From Tupaia tana (lineage: Eukaryota; Chordata; Mammalia; Scandentia; Tupaiidae), in contig JAKSZU010000004.1 in NCBI GenBank assembly GCA_026018925.1, forward strand, positions 9,954,017 through 10,018,016: a stretch of DNA of 64,000 nucleotides. The letters are read 5' to 3'. The translations under genes and the position numbers were made by a program. Below are positions 9,691 through 21,854 of this stretch, one piece after another; within the stretch, counting starts at the first letter, position 1; the number at the start of each line of letters is the position of its first letter. Below the pieces are notes generated by a model. It was not told the DNA's origin. It saw nothing but the letters and a program-made list of their open reading frames with translations, and searched no databases.

Positions 9691-12600
9691 GTGATGCACT
9701 GTGCTCAGTTCTTTTGCTAAGTTTATTTACTCATTTCTTCAGGTAGGCAAAAATCTACCAGCCCAGTCTGGCATTCTTGAGAAGGCAAAGCCTATGGGAA
9801 TGAGGTGGGCACGTGACTCAGCGCTTGTGTGAATTTTAGGTCAGGAACAGTGGTGGGTGACTGGAAATGGGGGTGCTAAATCCCAACCCAGGAGAGCCTG
9901 GACCCAAACACCAGCCATCCAGAAAGAGTTCACAGCTCCCAGCCCTTGGGGGAGCAGAGCAAGGAGCAGACCCGTCAGGCAGATGGGCTGCAGAGGTGAG
10001 GTGGGTGACTACCAAGGCCGCAGGGGCCCCGGGGCTAAATCCAAGGCACATGACCCGTTAGACTGGGCTGGGGACTGGAGCAGCAGACTCTCTTCAGAAC
10101 CCACTTGGCAAGGAATTGTCTGCTGGAGACGTACTCGTCCTGGAACAGGCACGTCAGCCCTGACTGTGTCTAACCAAGACTGGGCAAAAGCTGGCATCTC
10201 AGGAGCCACTGATCCCCGCGCTCCGTCTGGAGGCTCCGTCTGAAAGAGCCCTGTGAGCAGGCGCCCGGGGCTCTGAGTTAGGATGACATCTTGCTACTTC
10301 AGCGGTAAGAACGTGCTTTTCCTTCTAGTCCAAGAGCTAATGGGTCAGTCTCTGGACCCACATAAATAGAGGTCCACTTTGCTTTTCTCCCTGTGGAAAA
10401 CACAGGCTCCAAAGCACAGCACCCACTCCACGGCTGTCCTGTACACAATGCGAGCTGTTTGGGTTCCCTTGACTGAACTCGGAAAGGTCACATCTCAATA
10501 GCATCTTGGGGCTTCTTTCCCGTCTATGACTACCTGGGGCCTGCCTAAGGTGTCCTTCCAGCTCTGACCTTCCGTGGGTCTTTGAAACACAGAGTTTGGC
10601 CAGCCATCAAGCAGGGATGTGGATCAATGAGGGCTGTTCCTCGAATTGTCCTCCTCGGGCCTCTGTCTGCTGCTTCCAGCCCCCACTACCGCTGTCAGAT
10701 CAATGGGGTGAGCAGGTGTCTGTGCTGTGTCAAAACAATGGCTCCTTTGAAGCGCCTCTTCGGCCCTTCTCTTTCAAGCTGGGGAGGTGAGAGGCAGCTG
10801 TGCCCAACACCCCCACAGCTCTTGGAGGCCCATGTCGGCATCTGATGAAAGTCAGTGGGAGTCTCTGGAATGTACCGCCTGCTGGCCTCCCACCTGCCTG
10901 TGACAATGCCCGTCCCCGTTCCAGGGGACAGGTGGTTGTTGCCACCATTGTACATGAAGCTCATGGGGTGCCGGCCTCGTCCATGCAAAAAGGGAAGCTA
11001 GCTTGTGTGCAAGCAAACAAAGCAGGAATCTCGGGTCACTTCCAAGGCCTGCCCTCCTGAGCAGTGGCCTCACGGAGCAGCTCCTGGCCTAGGAGCCCGA
11101 GGGCTATTGAGCAAGTGCAGGGGACAGGCCGTGCTGGAGAGCAGCTCCCGGCTCTGCGTGGATGTTCCCTGCCGGCCGCTGGCTCGCTGGTGTCCATAGT
11201 CCCGAATGGTCACTCTGGCCCCTGAGTCTGTCTGGCCTTCCAGTTCTAGGCATCCAGCTGATTGACTGCCACCCCTGCATCCTTTAATTCACGCGAGCGG
11301 AGAGGGAGGGTCTGACTGGCCCTGCTCTGCAGTCGAGTGCCCAGTGTCGGTGCCGTCACGGGAGCCGGAAGGGGAAGCTCAGCTGCTACGTCACAGCTGC
11401 AGGAGCAGAGGCAGCAGGACGGTCCCGCGAGGAGGGCACAGGCTCTGCAGCCGAGGCGTTCTTCTACACTGGTTTAACGGCTCTCTCCTTTTGATCTCTC
11501 TCACAAGGGAATGGGGAAAACCACGCTTGTCATCCACTTCCTTGAACGAAAGAAAATACAGACGAAGGGCCTGGCACGCTGAAGAGAACTCGAGAGCAAT
11601 TTCAGGGTGTCCTCGCCACTACGATATTGTCTCTCTGGCTTTCACAGTCTGCAGAGGGAGCTCTGTAAATACCAGGGATTACTGTGATTATTATGAATCC
11701 TCTAAGCAGCTAAATTTCCCAATTCTCAGAGTTGTAATGCCTTGGGATTTAGAGATATAATTAAGAACAGATGAGCCTCAAAAAGGTTGATGGCGATGAT
11801 CTGGGATTGCATCAAACAGCAGAGAGAATTTTGATGTGAGTTCCAGGCCTTCGTCTCCCCCAAGTGGTAGCGGAAGGAGGACTGGAGGGGACCAGCTGGT
11901 TTCTGGAGGTTCCCCCCATTCTCCTGAACTTGCAACGCAGCCTAGAGCCCTCTCAACAGGTTGGGAAAGGAAGCAGCGCTTCCGAGTCAGCCTCAGGCCA
12001 CGGCGTCATGGCCGCTCTGAACAGCTCTCTGCTGCAAGGGGATCGAGGGAGGCCAGCGTAGTCTGGCCCTTTTCCTCTCGGCCACCGTTGCCTTCTGCCC
12101 ATGAGTCCATCTTGCCAAAAGCGGGCTTGTGCTGCAGTGCTGGGTCATTCCCGAATCCTCTTGGTTTCTTACTTCCTGGTGTTTTTTTCCTGACTTCAGT
12201 ACTATGTTTTATTTAATCTATTGACTGCAGCGACCTGGATCTGTGTTATCTGTCATGCCAAGAATGTTTTGACCTTCTAAAAGGAAATGGATGGTCTTCG
12301 AACCAGAGCCAGGCAAGCAGCTTAGACTCATCTGCAAGCAAAGTCTGGGGTCTGGGGAATTCCAGGGCATTAAATCACCATCAAAATATGACGAGAGTTG
12401 TGGAGCACGTGATTTGGAACAGCAGGGGCACTGAGCCCACAGCTAGCAAGAGGCCGTGAGAGGGTGCTGGGCCGGCATGCTCCTTGATAATGGTGCCACC
12501 TCAGGCGAGGCCTGGCCTCTCTGTGCCATGACCTTCTCACCTGCAAGCCAGGCTAGAACTGTCCCTGCCGCCCCGGGTTGCTGTGCGCCCTAGGTGAGCT

Positions 12601-13709
12601 GGCAAGGGCCTTAGAAGAGCGTCTGGCGTGCAGGGGGTGCTCGGAGCGGTAGCTGTCATCCCCAAAGCTCGGGGCTTTGCACCGCGTCTCCTCACTGTGT
12701 TTTCCTGATATTCCTGGGCAGCAGCTTCCGGCGTTCCTGTCCGGCAGGCGAGAACACTGGCTCGCTGGTGTTCAGGAGTTCGCCCAGGGCCACTTAGCGC
12801 AGAAGGACCAGAGGATTCACAAGGTGGAGAGCTCAGACTCCAAACCCTGGGCTTTCTCTGTTTAACTACCGTGAACAGCTGTGCCAGCCTGGCTTCCCAC
12901 AGTCACAGCCTCTCTTCTCCTGTCCCCTTCCTGAGTTTCTCAGCACTCATGTGACTTCGGGAACCCTGGAGTCAGCACCACTTCCTGGCTGCGACGCCGG
13001 CAAATCGCTGAGTTGGGAACGTCAGTTTCTTCGTCTGGGTAAACTCCTAACAGGAGCCGGCTGAGATGGAGAACGGCAGCCCCTGATGGCGCAGCCTGGT
13101 CCTGTCAGCCGGCCTCGTGCTTGTCGGAGCTGGCCTGGCACCCACACCCGGACCTCGGGGTTCTCCTGTTGACCGTGAGGTTCCCCCGAACGTTGACGCC
13201 TGACGAGGCCACTCTCCAGCCATGATGGACGAAGACAGAAACACTTCAAAACCACATCTGAACTCAGACAAAAACAAGAACATTATCCAGAGTACAGAAC
13301 AGCCCCTCGCTCCACGTCCCAGCTGCCCCACGCGGTGCTGCCGCCTCCTGCCCTGCTTCGTCTTCCACCTGGAGAAAGCGCACGAAGGGCCGGCCGCCGC
13401 CACGCCTGCTTCCCGGCAGCCTCCACCCCAGGGCACAGCTCTGCCTCCTCGAACCCTCCCCCGAATCATCGAACACAAGCCCAGATCTTTCCAGCACCTT
13501 CTTACCAGGACACTCTCTGGTTCCCTCCCAGCCACCACCGAATAAACCCATTTGCCGGATTACAGGAGGCTCCTGGTGGTCTCCGGTCGGAGTCGAGTGT
13601 GAGGGGCACAGACACGGCCGAGACAATGAATGTGATGATGCCTGGAAAGCACATGAGGGAGGGCCTGGCACAAAGGAGGTGCCCAGTATGTGTCAGACAT
13701 TAGTTTTAC

Positions 13710-13711
<2 letters not shown>
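9691..13711 (+). other. CSMD2: CSMD2 intron stretch, mostly unique
   Basis: I see no gene here. Likely MIR relics lie at 12525-12650 (plus), 12690-12850 (minus, GTTCGCCCAGGGCCACTTAG) and 12930-13060 (plus). A segment at 10480-10585 ends CCTTCCAGCTCTGACCTTCC, a word common to old LINE/MIR ends. Open frames up to 163 codons show no recognisable domains or splice-site support. Confidence 0.5.

Positions 13712-13748
<37 letters not shown>
13712..13748. repeat. (AC)n microsatellite
   Basis: About 18 uninterrupted AC dinucleotides; likely length-polymorphic. Confidence 0.95.
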
Positions 13749-13750
<2 letters not shown>

Positions 13751-13860
13751 CCCTTTCCTTTTGGACGGAGCTGGAAGCACCCATGAACTGTCCACAGCCA
13801 GCACCCCCCTTTCCTGAAGTCCAAACACACACCCTCTCTGCTTGCCCAGGGCACCACGAC

Positions 13861-14344
13861 CTCACCCCTGTGCAGCTCACAGACCTATACCCCACACCGC
13901 AGACCTCACCCCTGTGCAGCTCACAGACCTATTTCCCACACCGCAGACCTCACCTCTGTGCAGCTCACCGACCTATTCCCCACACCACAGACCTCACCCC
14001 TCTGCAGCTCACAGACCTATACCCCACACCGCAGACCTCACCCCTGTGCAGCTCACCGACCTATTCCCCACACCACAGACCTTACCCCTCTGCAGCTCAC
14101 AGACCTATATCCCACACCGCAGACCTCACCCCTCTGCAGCTCACAGACCTATACCCCACACCGCAGACCTCCCACCTCTGCAGCTCACAGACCTACACCC
14201 CACACCGCAGACCTCACCCCTGTGCAGCTCACAGACCTATTCCCCACACCGCAGACCTCACCCGTCTGCAGCTCTCAGACCTACACCCCACACCGCAGAC
14301 CTCACCCGTCTGCAGCTCTCAGACCTATACCCCACACGGCAGAC
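13861..14344. repeat. Minisatellite: 11 tandem copies of a 44-bp unit
   Basis: Units begin CTCACCCCTGTGCAGCTCAC and end CACACCGCAGAC, with starts exactly 44 bp apart from 13861 to 14301. A decayed twelfth starts at 14345 (CTCACGCTTGTGTGAC). Units 3/4 and 5/6 share paired variants (CACCG with CCACAG, then CTCTGCAG), pointing to duplication in 88-bp steps. All three plus-strand frames are open across the array because the unit lacks stop codons and 44 is not a multiple of 3; this is not evidence of coding. Confidence 0.95.
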
Positions 14345-15235
14345 CTCACGCTTGTGTGACCGTCTTTGGCCTGTGATGTTTGGGACTGCTCCCTACCCTG
14401 AGAACATCCTCTTGGGGTGTTCAGGCAGCAGAGAGGGGTGGGAAGGGCTGGGGCAGCAGTGCCCTGGTCATCAGGCTCCAGCAGCGCCCTTTCTGCTCCC
14501 TGGCAGAGCAGACACTGCTAATGGAAGTTCCCTCACCCACTTGCCAGGGCCGTGCGGGCTGGAGGAGCCGGGCAGACTGTCCGGCACACATGTACTTGCA
14601 GCTGCCTCTGCAGGGGCAGCCCTGTGCCCGCAGAGCTCTCCCTGCCCACTGCTGCTAATTGCGGATAATGCATTAAAAATACAGAGCCGCATCTGCTCGT
14701 TTTAACATGAGTATCGAGGAATTTACGTGGTTTATAATGACAGGGTGTGAGGAGAGGAAAATGCTTGTTCTGCCTGCACGCCAGAGACACAGCTGTGAGT
14801 GAAGAGCTGGGGGAAGCTTTCTGCTGCTGCTGTCTAACTCGCTGCCAGCCAGGCCCTCCCTCGATGGCACCAAGGGACAGATCCAGGTATTACTCTGGAG
14901 GTACTGAGCTGCATACCCAGTTAAGCACAGGCAGTGTCCAGGAGCCTGGGAAGCCTTCTGGCCCAGCTCATATCTGCAAAGTGCTCCTGGAAGAAGGGGG
15001 CACCTACCCCTGCCAGGCATAGGGCCAGAGGAACCACCTGCCTCTCAGGGGTCAACCATTAGCTTCACAGCCCGCACCAGCTGAGCAGCCGATCTGCTGT
15101 TTAAGCTCCTTGTCTAGAAAAGTGGGGTCTTTAAAGTACCTACCTCATTTAAATTTTTTATAGAGATAATTATATTAAATTGCTTCAGACAGTACCGGCA
15201 TGGCATAGGCAGTCAACGACAGTTTATTATTTTAC
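14345..15235 (+). other. CSMD2: CSMD2 intron, unique; AT-rich patch
   Basis: No gene is seen. The patch at 14652-14750 (TTGCGGATAATGCATTAAAA) is AT-rich in a GC-rich setting and repeat-free. A MIR remnant with TACCTACCTCATTTAAATT is at about 15090-15235. Confidence 0.45.
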
Positions 15236-15560
15236 TCTGTGTGAAGCACTGTGCTAGGCTTTGGGCACGGAAAGGAACAGGGCGAGGTCCCTGCCTCCTC
15301 CACCAGTTGGGAAGACAAACCAGAACTACTGAGTGCTATGCACTGGGTATGGCTTTGATGTGTGACTTTTTTATCAGCTGTTATAGGAACACAGAGTAGG
15401 GCAGGAGGGTCAAAGAGGACTTCCTGGAGGAAGGAATACCTGACCAGAGTCCTATTGGATAGGGGAGGTTTGCCAGACCGAAAAGGAAGGAAGCGTGAGC
15501 TCACCGTAGAGTAGCATGTGCAGAGGATTTGAGGAGATGGGGGGAGTGTTGTGCTCCTGG
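15236..15560 (+). repeat. L2 fragment
   Basis: GCACTGTGCTAGGCTTTGGG, GTCCCTGCCTCCTCCACCAG, GGACTTCCTGGAGGAAGG and GCATGTGCAGAGGATTTGAG follow the order of L2 3' regions. Confidence 0.6.
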
Positions 15561-15599
15561 GGGGAACACCATGTAGCAGGGTCTCGGGTTGGGTGTGTT

Positions 15600-16036
15600 A
15601 GGTATCTGTCATTGTCACCGATGACCACAAAACGTAGGGAAAGCGTTTATTTCCGTGTATCTTCTGTGTGTGAGGAACCTAGGTTTGGCTCAGCTGGGTT
15701 CTTTGGCGTGGTATGTCTCGTAAGGCTGCAACCTGGGCCCAGCACGGCTGCAGCTATCTCAAAGGACTGGAGAAAAGGACCAGCTTCCAATGTCCCCATG
15801 GTGTTTGCAAGGTGGAGCTTCTCAGTGCTTTTGACCAGAGACCACACTCACAGGGCAGCTTCCAACACGGCTGCTGGAGTCATCAGAGCAAGCCAGAGAG
15901 AGAGCATAAGACCGAAGTCACAGCGTGGTTTCCTGGCATTACCTGTGGCATCCCAACACTCCTTCTGTATTCTGTTCATCAGGAGCCAGTCCCTCCTAGC
16001 ACACACACAAGGAGAGGAGACTGCACAAAGACATGA
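15600..16036 (+). repeat. Old eutherian interspersed repeat, unnamed (copy 1 of 3)
   Basis: It begins GGTATCTGTCATTGTCACC, with GGCTCAGCTGGGTTCTTTGG and later CTTCTGTATTCTGTTCATCAG. The same series of words occurs at 17805-18195 and 21268-21735. It resembles a common eutherian repeat of about 500 bp, whose database name I do not assign. Confidence 0.6.
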
Positions 16037-16040
16037 GTTA

Positions 16041-16289
16041 TGGAGCCAGCAGGTGGATGGTGGTTAAGACATGGCCAACTGCAGTTCAAATCCTAGATTA
16101 GGTGGCTCAGAAATCATGCTAGGCATGTGTGCATGCACACTCAAAATCCTAAGAGGAGAATGGAGGAGAAAGGATCGTGGCATGACTGTCCCTACTGGGG
16201 GATGATTTCTCACTATCCCTCTCTCTATCTCTCTCTGGTGAGTGTGCATGCCCTATAGCAAAAAACATGAAAAAAATTAAAAATAAAAC
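16041..16289 (+). mobile_element. tRNA-derived SINE type A2
   Basis: Head GGAGCCAGCAGGTGG, B box CAGTTCAAATCC, core CAAAATCCTAAGAGG, CT-rich stretch and GCCCTATAGCAAAAAA tail with AATAAAA. Confidence 0.8.
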
Positions 16290-17804
16290 AACTGAGTCAT
16301 TTCTGAAGCTGTCTACCACAGTCTACCTCTGGCCCAAGCAAGTCGTGTCCTTGCACACATGAAGTAGTCACTCCTGCCCAGGTTTGCCAATGCCCCATCC
16401 CATGGTAGCATCAGCTCAAACTCCCAAATCTCATCATCTCAGTCAGGGCCAGGTGTGGAAGAGTTCTTGGGTGCAGTTCCTTAAGGTAGGATTCTAGAAT
16501 ACCATTGCTGCAGATCTAGGGATCTGCAGAACTGGGAGACAAGCTACCCCCACATGCTCAGCACACAGTGGGAGGGGAGGCATAGGGCGATGGCTGGAGA
16601 CAGTTCTACCTGAAAAGGGGAGAATGGGGGGCATGGATGTGGCACTGGTCCGTAACAGTTTTGAAATGTAGCCAAGAAAATGGTGCAAGTTTTTCATTGG
16701 GTTTCAGGCCTAGGACTTGAGCTCCACCATGATTCTTAACTCGACCTTCCAGCTTCTCGATTTCTCCCTCCGAGTCATCCTCCCTTTCTCATGAAAGGAA
16801 GCATGTGTTTGAAGTGGACCTGTTTTCTCAGACTGCTTCCTGCTGAGAATTTCGGGGATCCAGTGGCCTCTTTTGATTTTGTACTGTCTTCGCCTATTTC
16901 TGTCCCAGTTCTTCGTGTTTCTCCTGATAACAGCGTTCTCAAAATCTTTATGGACCTTCTGTACGTTCTGCTGAGATTCCGTCTATTACACAGAAGCCAC
17001 ACCCATACATTTCTTTGATCTAAGCCCTTCTGTACACAAGCCTCTAGCTAAGGTGACCTTATGCTTCGCAGAGTCCTTATTATTTTATCTAGAGCAGCTA
17101 GGTGGGTGAAGCCCACCCTGGTCTTGTGGAAGGATCTTTGTGTGACTGAATAATACCTGAGTCCTGTGGTGTCCTGAGGTCTACACTGGAGGCTGTACGG
17201 CCGCACCCTCAGTTTTATCTCCACACCATCTTTTCTCAATGGTGCTCAAAAGTCATTTCTTAATTCTAGCATCTTTTGCTATCTTGGGAGGCTGAGAATT
17301 TTCAAAACTATCAAGTCCTGGCTCCTTTTCATTTAACAGTATTTATTCTCTTCTCACATCAGCAGCAAGAAGAAATCATTCTCAGCACTTCGCTCGGACC
17401 TCTCTGTGGCTGGATGACATGTCCGTGGCTGGATGACTAAGTTTATTAGGCCCGCCTTCTGCTTTCCACGTGACTGCAGGCAACAGTGTGGCTAAGCTTT
17501 CTCCCGCTGCCCAGCGAGGATCCCCTCCCTCCGGTTTCCAATAGCATGTTTCTCACCTTCTGAGCCCCCAATGGCAGCACCCTCCAAGTCTAGATTTCCA
17601 GGAACAGTGTCTTCCAGGCAATTTGGATTCCTCTAACGAGCACCTTGCAATCCTCCAGCCTCTCCCCACTGCCTGATTCCAAAGCCCCCTCACCGTCCTG
17701 TGTGTCATGGCAGAACCCCTCTCCTGGGAGCAGACTCTGTATTCACTGTCTGTCTCAGTTCACCACAAATAAGCTTGGTGGCAGGGGACCATATCTGTTA
17801 TGTC

Positions 17805-18195
17805 CTCTAGGTCAGGAATCAGCCATGGCTTGGCTGAGTCTGTCACAGGCTGCTGCAAAGGTGGGGCTGTAAGAATTCCAGGGCTCGGCTGGGAAAAATC
17901 CACGTCTGAGCTCGCCCGTGGATACTGGCAGGATTCAGCTCCTCAGGTGTTGGCCAGCAGCCACCCTCAGTTCATTGCCACGTGAGCCTCTCCATAGGGT
18001 AGCTTTCAACATGTCAGTTTGCTTCAGACAAGCAAGAGAGAAGAGCCAGAGAGAGAGAGCGGGAAGTCACAGGTTTCTGTAGCCCAGGATCGAAAGTGAC
18101 ATCCCGTCACTTCTGCCTTGTTCTGTTCATTAGAAGCGAGTCTCTGGGCCCAAGGGGAGGACATGGCACAGGGTGTGAATACCAAGAGGGGGTCA
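17805..18195 (+). repeat. Old eutherian interspersed repeat, unnamed (copy 2 of 3)
   Basis: TGGCTTGGCTGAGTCTGTC, CCACGTGAGCCTCTCCATAG, GACATCCCGTCACTTCTGCC and TTAGAAGCGAGTCTCTGGGC parallel the copies at 15600 and 21268. Confidence 0.6.
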
Positions 18196-19734
18196 CCAGG
18201 TGCCATCTCAGAAGCTGCCCTCCCCAGCGAGCGTCGGGGACAGCGCACCCAGCGAGGCCCCCATTACGCTGTGTCAGGCTCCCCCAGGTGATGGGCAGCC
18301 ACAGAAACATTTCGCCATCAGAGGGGAGGAATCCTGGAAACATGGCCCAGGCGGCCAGAGCAGAAAACGGATCGGAAACGAAGCTTCCGCTAGGAGAGCT
18401 GTTGCCAGGCTCTGGGGCACAGCCTCGTAACTGAGTGTTCTGCATCCCTGGTAGACCAACCCAGGGGCAGGGCCAGCCCAGGGGGTCATGTGGCCTTTGG
18501 GCAGGCACCCCCAATCCTGGGCTATTCTTTTTTGGTAAGTTTATTTATTCCACGAGTGAGAAAGAGATGCAGCTCCCCCAGCAGGGTCTTGGCACTGCGA
18601 CCCACCCCCAGCAGACCCATGGGCACCCATGGGCTCAGCGTACTCAGCGAGGTCTCAGACGTGCTCACGTGGTTCTGCTCAGCAGTGTTGAGGTTTAGCC
18701 ACGCCACTGTCTGGCAGCCCCTAGGGCTATTCCTGCAGTGAGGTGCTGGACCTTCTGTTTACCCTCCCGTGCAGTACCTGTGTGGCGGGGACTGTGGAGT
18801 TGTGGCAAGAGACCGTATGACAGGACAGGAGGACACCAGTACCTTTGTGACCTCATCCTGATAACCTTACCCTGCCCACACGCTGACCTCCAGTCTTAAA
18901 GGCCAAGGAACTGGACCTTTTTGCCCCCAAATAATTGTTTTAGTGGAGACCGAAACCAGCTACACGATCCCAGGGCCCGTGTGTGCCCAGATGCCAGTGG
19001 GTTGTTTTGCCACTGGGGTCTGCTTCTCCGCTGGGATTTGAGGGAAACCCAGTACGTAAATGTAGTTATTCCGAATCAGTTAGTAGATGCAGGCGATGGG
19101 TAGATGAGGGCCAGCGTGTCTCCCTTATCACCGAGGAGCTGACTGGAGAGCGGACCCTCAGGCTTCCTGCAGCCCAGAGAGGGAGGGAGTGAGGAGGGGA
19201 AGGGCTGCTGAACTGAGCTAGGGCAGCTCCTCCCAAACAGCCAGGCCCACAAGTCCCGCCTCCTCCCAGAGTGAATGGGGGCAATTACTCTGCAGTTCTG
19301 GGATCGCAGCATTAGTATCCCCTGAAAACGTTCAGAAATAGACATTTTAGGTGTAACTTCCGGAATTACGCAATCCAGCTCTGGGAGTGGGGCCCAGCAG
19401 CCTGTCTTAATCATCCTGGCAGGTGGTTCTACTGCAGACTCAGAGGTGAGAACCGCTGGTTTAGTAGAAGCTGGAAATATGAGACCCCAGAAGTTTTCTC
19501 CTGGAATACCGTGCCCCTCCCTCCACATCCAATCACTCCCAACCCCTTGGAAAATGAATGACAGAGAAAGCCCCTGGTTTCAGATTCGGCTTTTAGCTTA
19601 CAGTTGCTCCCAGGAACACCAAGTAGATGCTCTACACCATCTCCCCTCCTAAAGGGAAGGCCACCATGAGCTGGTGTCACCTAGCCTTTCCTGGTGCAGC
19701 CCTTGGAGGCAGTGGGGGCCTGGCCCCCTCCTGT
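18196..19734 (+). other. CSMD2: CSMD2 intron, no gene seen
   Basis: Mostly unique intron sequence. Overlapping open frames up to 150 codons run on both strands at 19076-19528 without domain similarity. Confidence 0.4.
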
Positions 19735-20545
19735 AGTCTCTAAAGACTCTAGAATGGCCAGTTACTGCAAGTCAGGGATAGAAGCACCTGACTCCTCCCT
19801 GCCAAAAACTCTCTATGGCTCCCCGTCCTTGGGGGCCAGCAGGTAGTGAAGTAGTTAGGGTACTGGACTCCCACATGGCCAACAGCAGTTCAAGTCCCAG
19901 ACCTGGTGTCTTGAAAATCATGCTGTGTGTGTGTGTGTGTGTGTGTGTGTCTGTGTGCGCGTGTGCGCATGCCCAAAATCCCAGGAGAAGAATGAAGGAG
20001 AAGTGATTACGGTATGGCCATCCCTTCTGGGAGGTGATTTCTCACTTTCCCTCTCGCTGTCTGTCTCTCTCTCTCCTCCCTGGCAAGCACACGCTATGGC
20101 AAAAACCTTAAAAAAAAAAAAAAAAAAAAAAACCGAGCATAAACAAAAAGAATAACTCCCTCAGGGGATGCACCTTTCCAGCCACCTCACCAGTCTGCTC
20201 ACGTCTCCGCCACTCTGCCTTCCCTTCTGTCCAATAGCCAAGCGTCTTCCTGCTTGGCGACCTTCTCAGGCCTGTTGCCCTGCTGCTCAGAGGACTCTTA
20301 CCCACATGCCATCCCCGCGAGCGTCACTGACCACCGTCACGGTCTCTCTCATCACCCCAGCTGTTTTCTTCAGAGCGTGGGCCCCTCCTGATGATGCCGT
20401 GTCCTGCTGACTTGCTGGCTTACTTACTGTCTTTCCCCCGGGATGGGAGAGACCGGGGCCTTGCTGTATCACCAGCACCAGAAAAGTTGCTGGGACATGG
20501 CAGGCATGGGGTTTACGTGAGTATTTGTTGAATGAATGAATACAG
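19735..20545 (+). repeat. L2 3' end, split by a SINE
   Basis: The left part has CTCTCTATGGCTCCCCGTCC. The right part (from about 20165) ends with GCTGGGACATGGCAGGCATG and TATTTGTTGAATGAATGAA, the classic L2 terminus. The SINE at 19830-20132 sits between them. Confidence 0.7.
19830..20132 (+). mobile_element. tRNA-derived SINE type A2 with TG tract and long A tail
   Basis: Head GGGGGCCAGCAGGTAG, B box AGTTCAAGTCCC, an internal (TG)n run at about 19921-19972, CT-rich stretch and a 23-base A tail. It is nested in L2. Confidence 0.85.
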
Positions 20546-21267
20546 AAGTTAATGACTGTAGGAACCTAGGAAAATGGTCTGGGAGGGAAGGATCAGGGTG
20601 GAGTGATTCAGTCATGGGGACAGTAATGAGCCCAGAGAAGCTGCCTTTCTCTTCCCAAGGACAGGGTGCCTGAGCCCAGCTAAGCGGGCCGGGCTGCCGC
20701 AGCGTCCCAGTCCCAGGTTTTCCACCCACTCTCCCTCTCACTCGCCATCTTGGGCCCGGGCTCCCCCACCTCTCCAGCTCCATCCCTCCTCCCTCCACTG
20801 TCACTGCATCACCATCATTAGAAGCCGGCCGACTCCCACCCTCCTGTTGTCTCTTTAATAAAGCAGTGTTAATGGAGTTCATTTTCAGCAGGGCACCGCC
20901 AACTGTTGTCTCAACTCTGACTCGGCCACCTACATTCACATAATTAATCACACAGGAAACCAGAGCCCGTGGGACGAGGGCTGGGGCCTGGCTGTGCGGG
21001 TCCACTCTTCCCAGAGAGGAGTGTGGTGTATCCCAACGGCCGCTGCCCACCAAGAGCCCCACAATTCAGGCTGGAAACGAAAGAGCCCCAGAGCTGCTGC
21101 AGAGCACTGTCAGTCAGGATATAGTTAGTGCTGGGGTGGGGGCTCTCCACCTTCAGGAGGTTGGTAGCAAAGGAAAGGAAATCAAATGGGTAGGGAAGAG
21201 GCTGGGAGGTAACAGGGGAAAGACACATCTTCTAGAATTCTAAGCTGGCATTTACTGAGCGATGCAT
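20546..21267 (+). other. CSMD2: CSMD2 intron; AT-rich patch
   Basis: No gene is seen. 20848-20955 is a repeat-free patch (TCTTTAATAAAGCAGTG, CACATAATTAATCACACAGG) that could be a conserved element. The AATAAA at 20858 has no associated gene. Confidence 0.4.
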
Positions 21268-21735
21268 TGGTTATCTATAGCTATGTACCAAATGACCACA
21301 CATTTAGTGACTTAGACAACATACATCGGTACAGTTTAAACGCCGTTGCATTGAAACCTGCATTGATACAGTTCCTGTGTGGTTGGGCATCCACCAACAG
21401 CTTAGCTGGGTCTGTTCCTAGAGGGCTGAGTTCTCATCTAGTAGCCTGAGGGGCGGGGGGTGGGGAAGATCCACCCCCAGCTGCATGATTGCTGCAGTGT
21501 TCATTCTGAATGTTCACACAGACACTCCCCATTTTGTTCTGGCTGTTGGTCTGAGGCACCCTCGGCACTAAAGATTTCCTGTGGTTTTTGGCCCTGTTGA
21601 CTTCCCACGCGTGGCTACTCACTTCGTCGAACAACAAGGAGCATCTTGAGCAAGCCAACTAGCAAGGTGGAGTGTCATATGTCACGACAGAGTCACGGAG
21701 TGACATCCCCTCTTCTTTGCTGTCCTAGGCCCTGC
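21268..21735 (+). repeat. Old eutherian interspersed repeat, unnamed (copy 3 of 3)
   Basis: GGTTATCTATAGCTATGTAC and AATGACCACACATTTAGTGAC open the element. CAACAGCTTAGCTGGGTC and GAGTGACATCCCCTC match the other two copies. Confidence 0.6.
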
Positions 21736-21854
21736 CCACATTTAATGGGAGGGAGTTATACAAGGGTGTAGACACTGGCAGCAGAAAGGATGTCATGGAA
21801 CAGCCACAGCACCTGTTAGGGGTCTGGGGCTGGGCCGGACCCTTTGCACGCGTT

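Noticed and set aside
13712-14344. CRISPR-like array at the minisatellite
   Set aside because: Units are contiguous with no unique spacers, and the genome is mammalian.
13690-14705. Long plus-strand open frames (up to 287 codons) across the 44-bp array
   Set aside because: They exist because the repeat unit lacks stops in every frame; peptides are repeated low-complexity text with no known domain or splice support.
20853-20865. Polyadenylation-like AATAAA near 20858
   Set aside because: No upstream coding exon on that strand and no supporting downstream element; likely chance in an AT-rich patch.
20469-21062. 197-codon open frame on the minus strand
   Set aside because: It starts in an L2 terminus and shows no similarity to known proteins.
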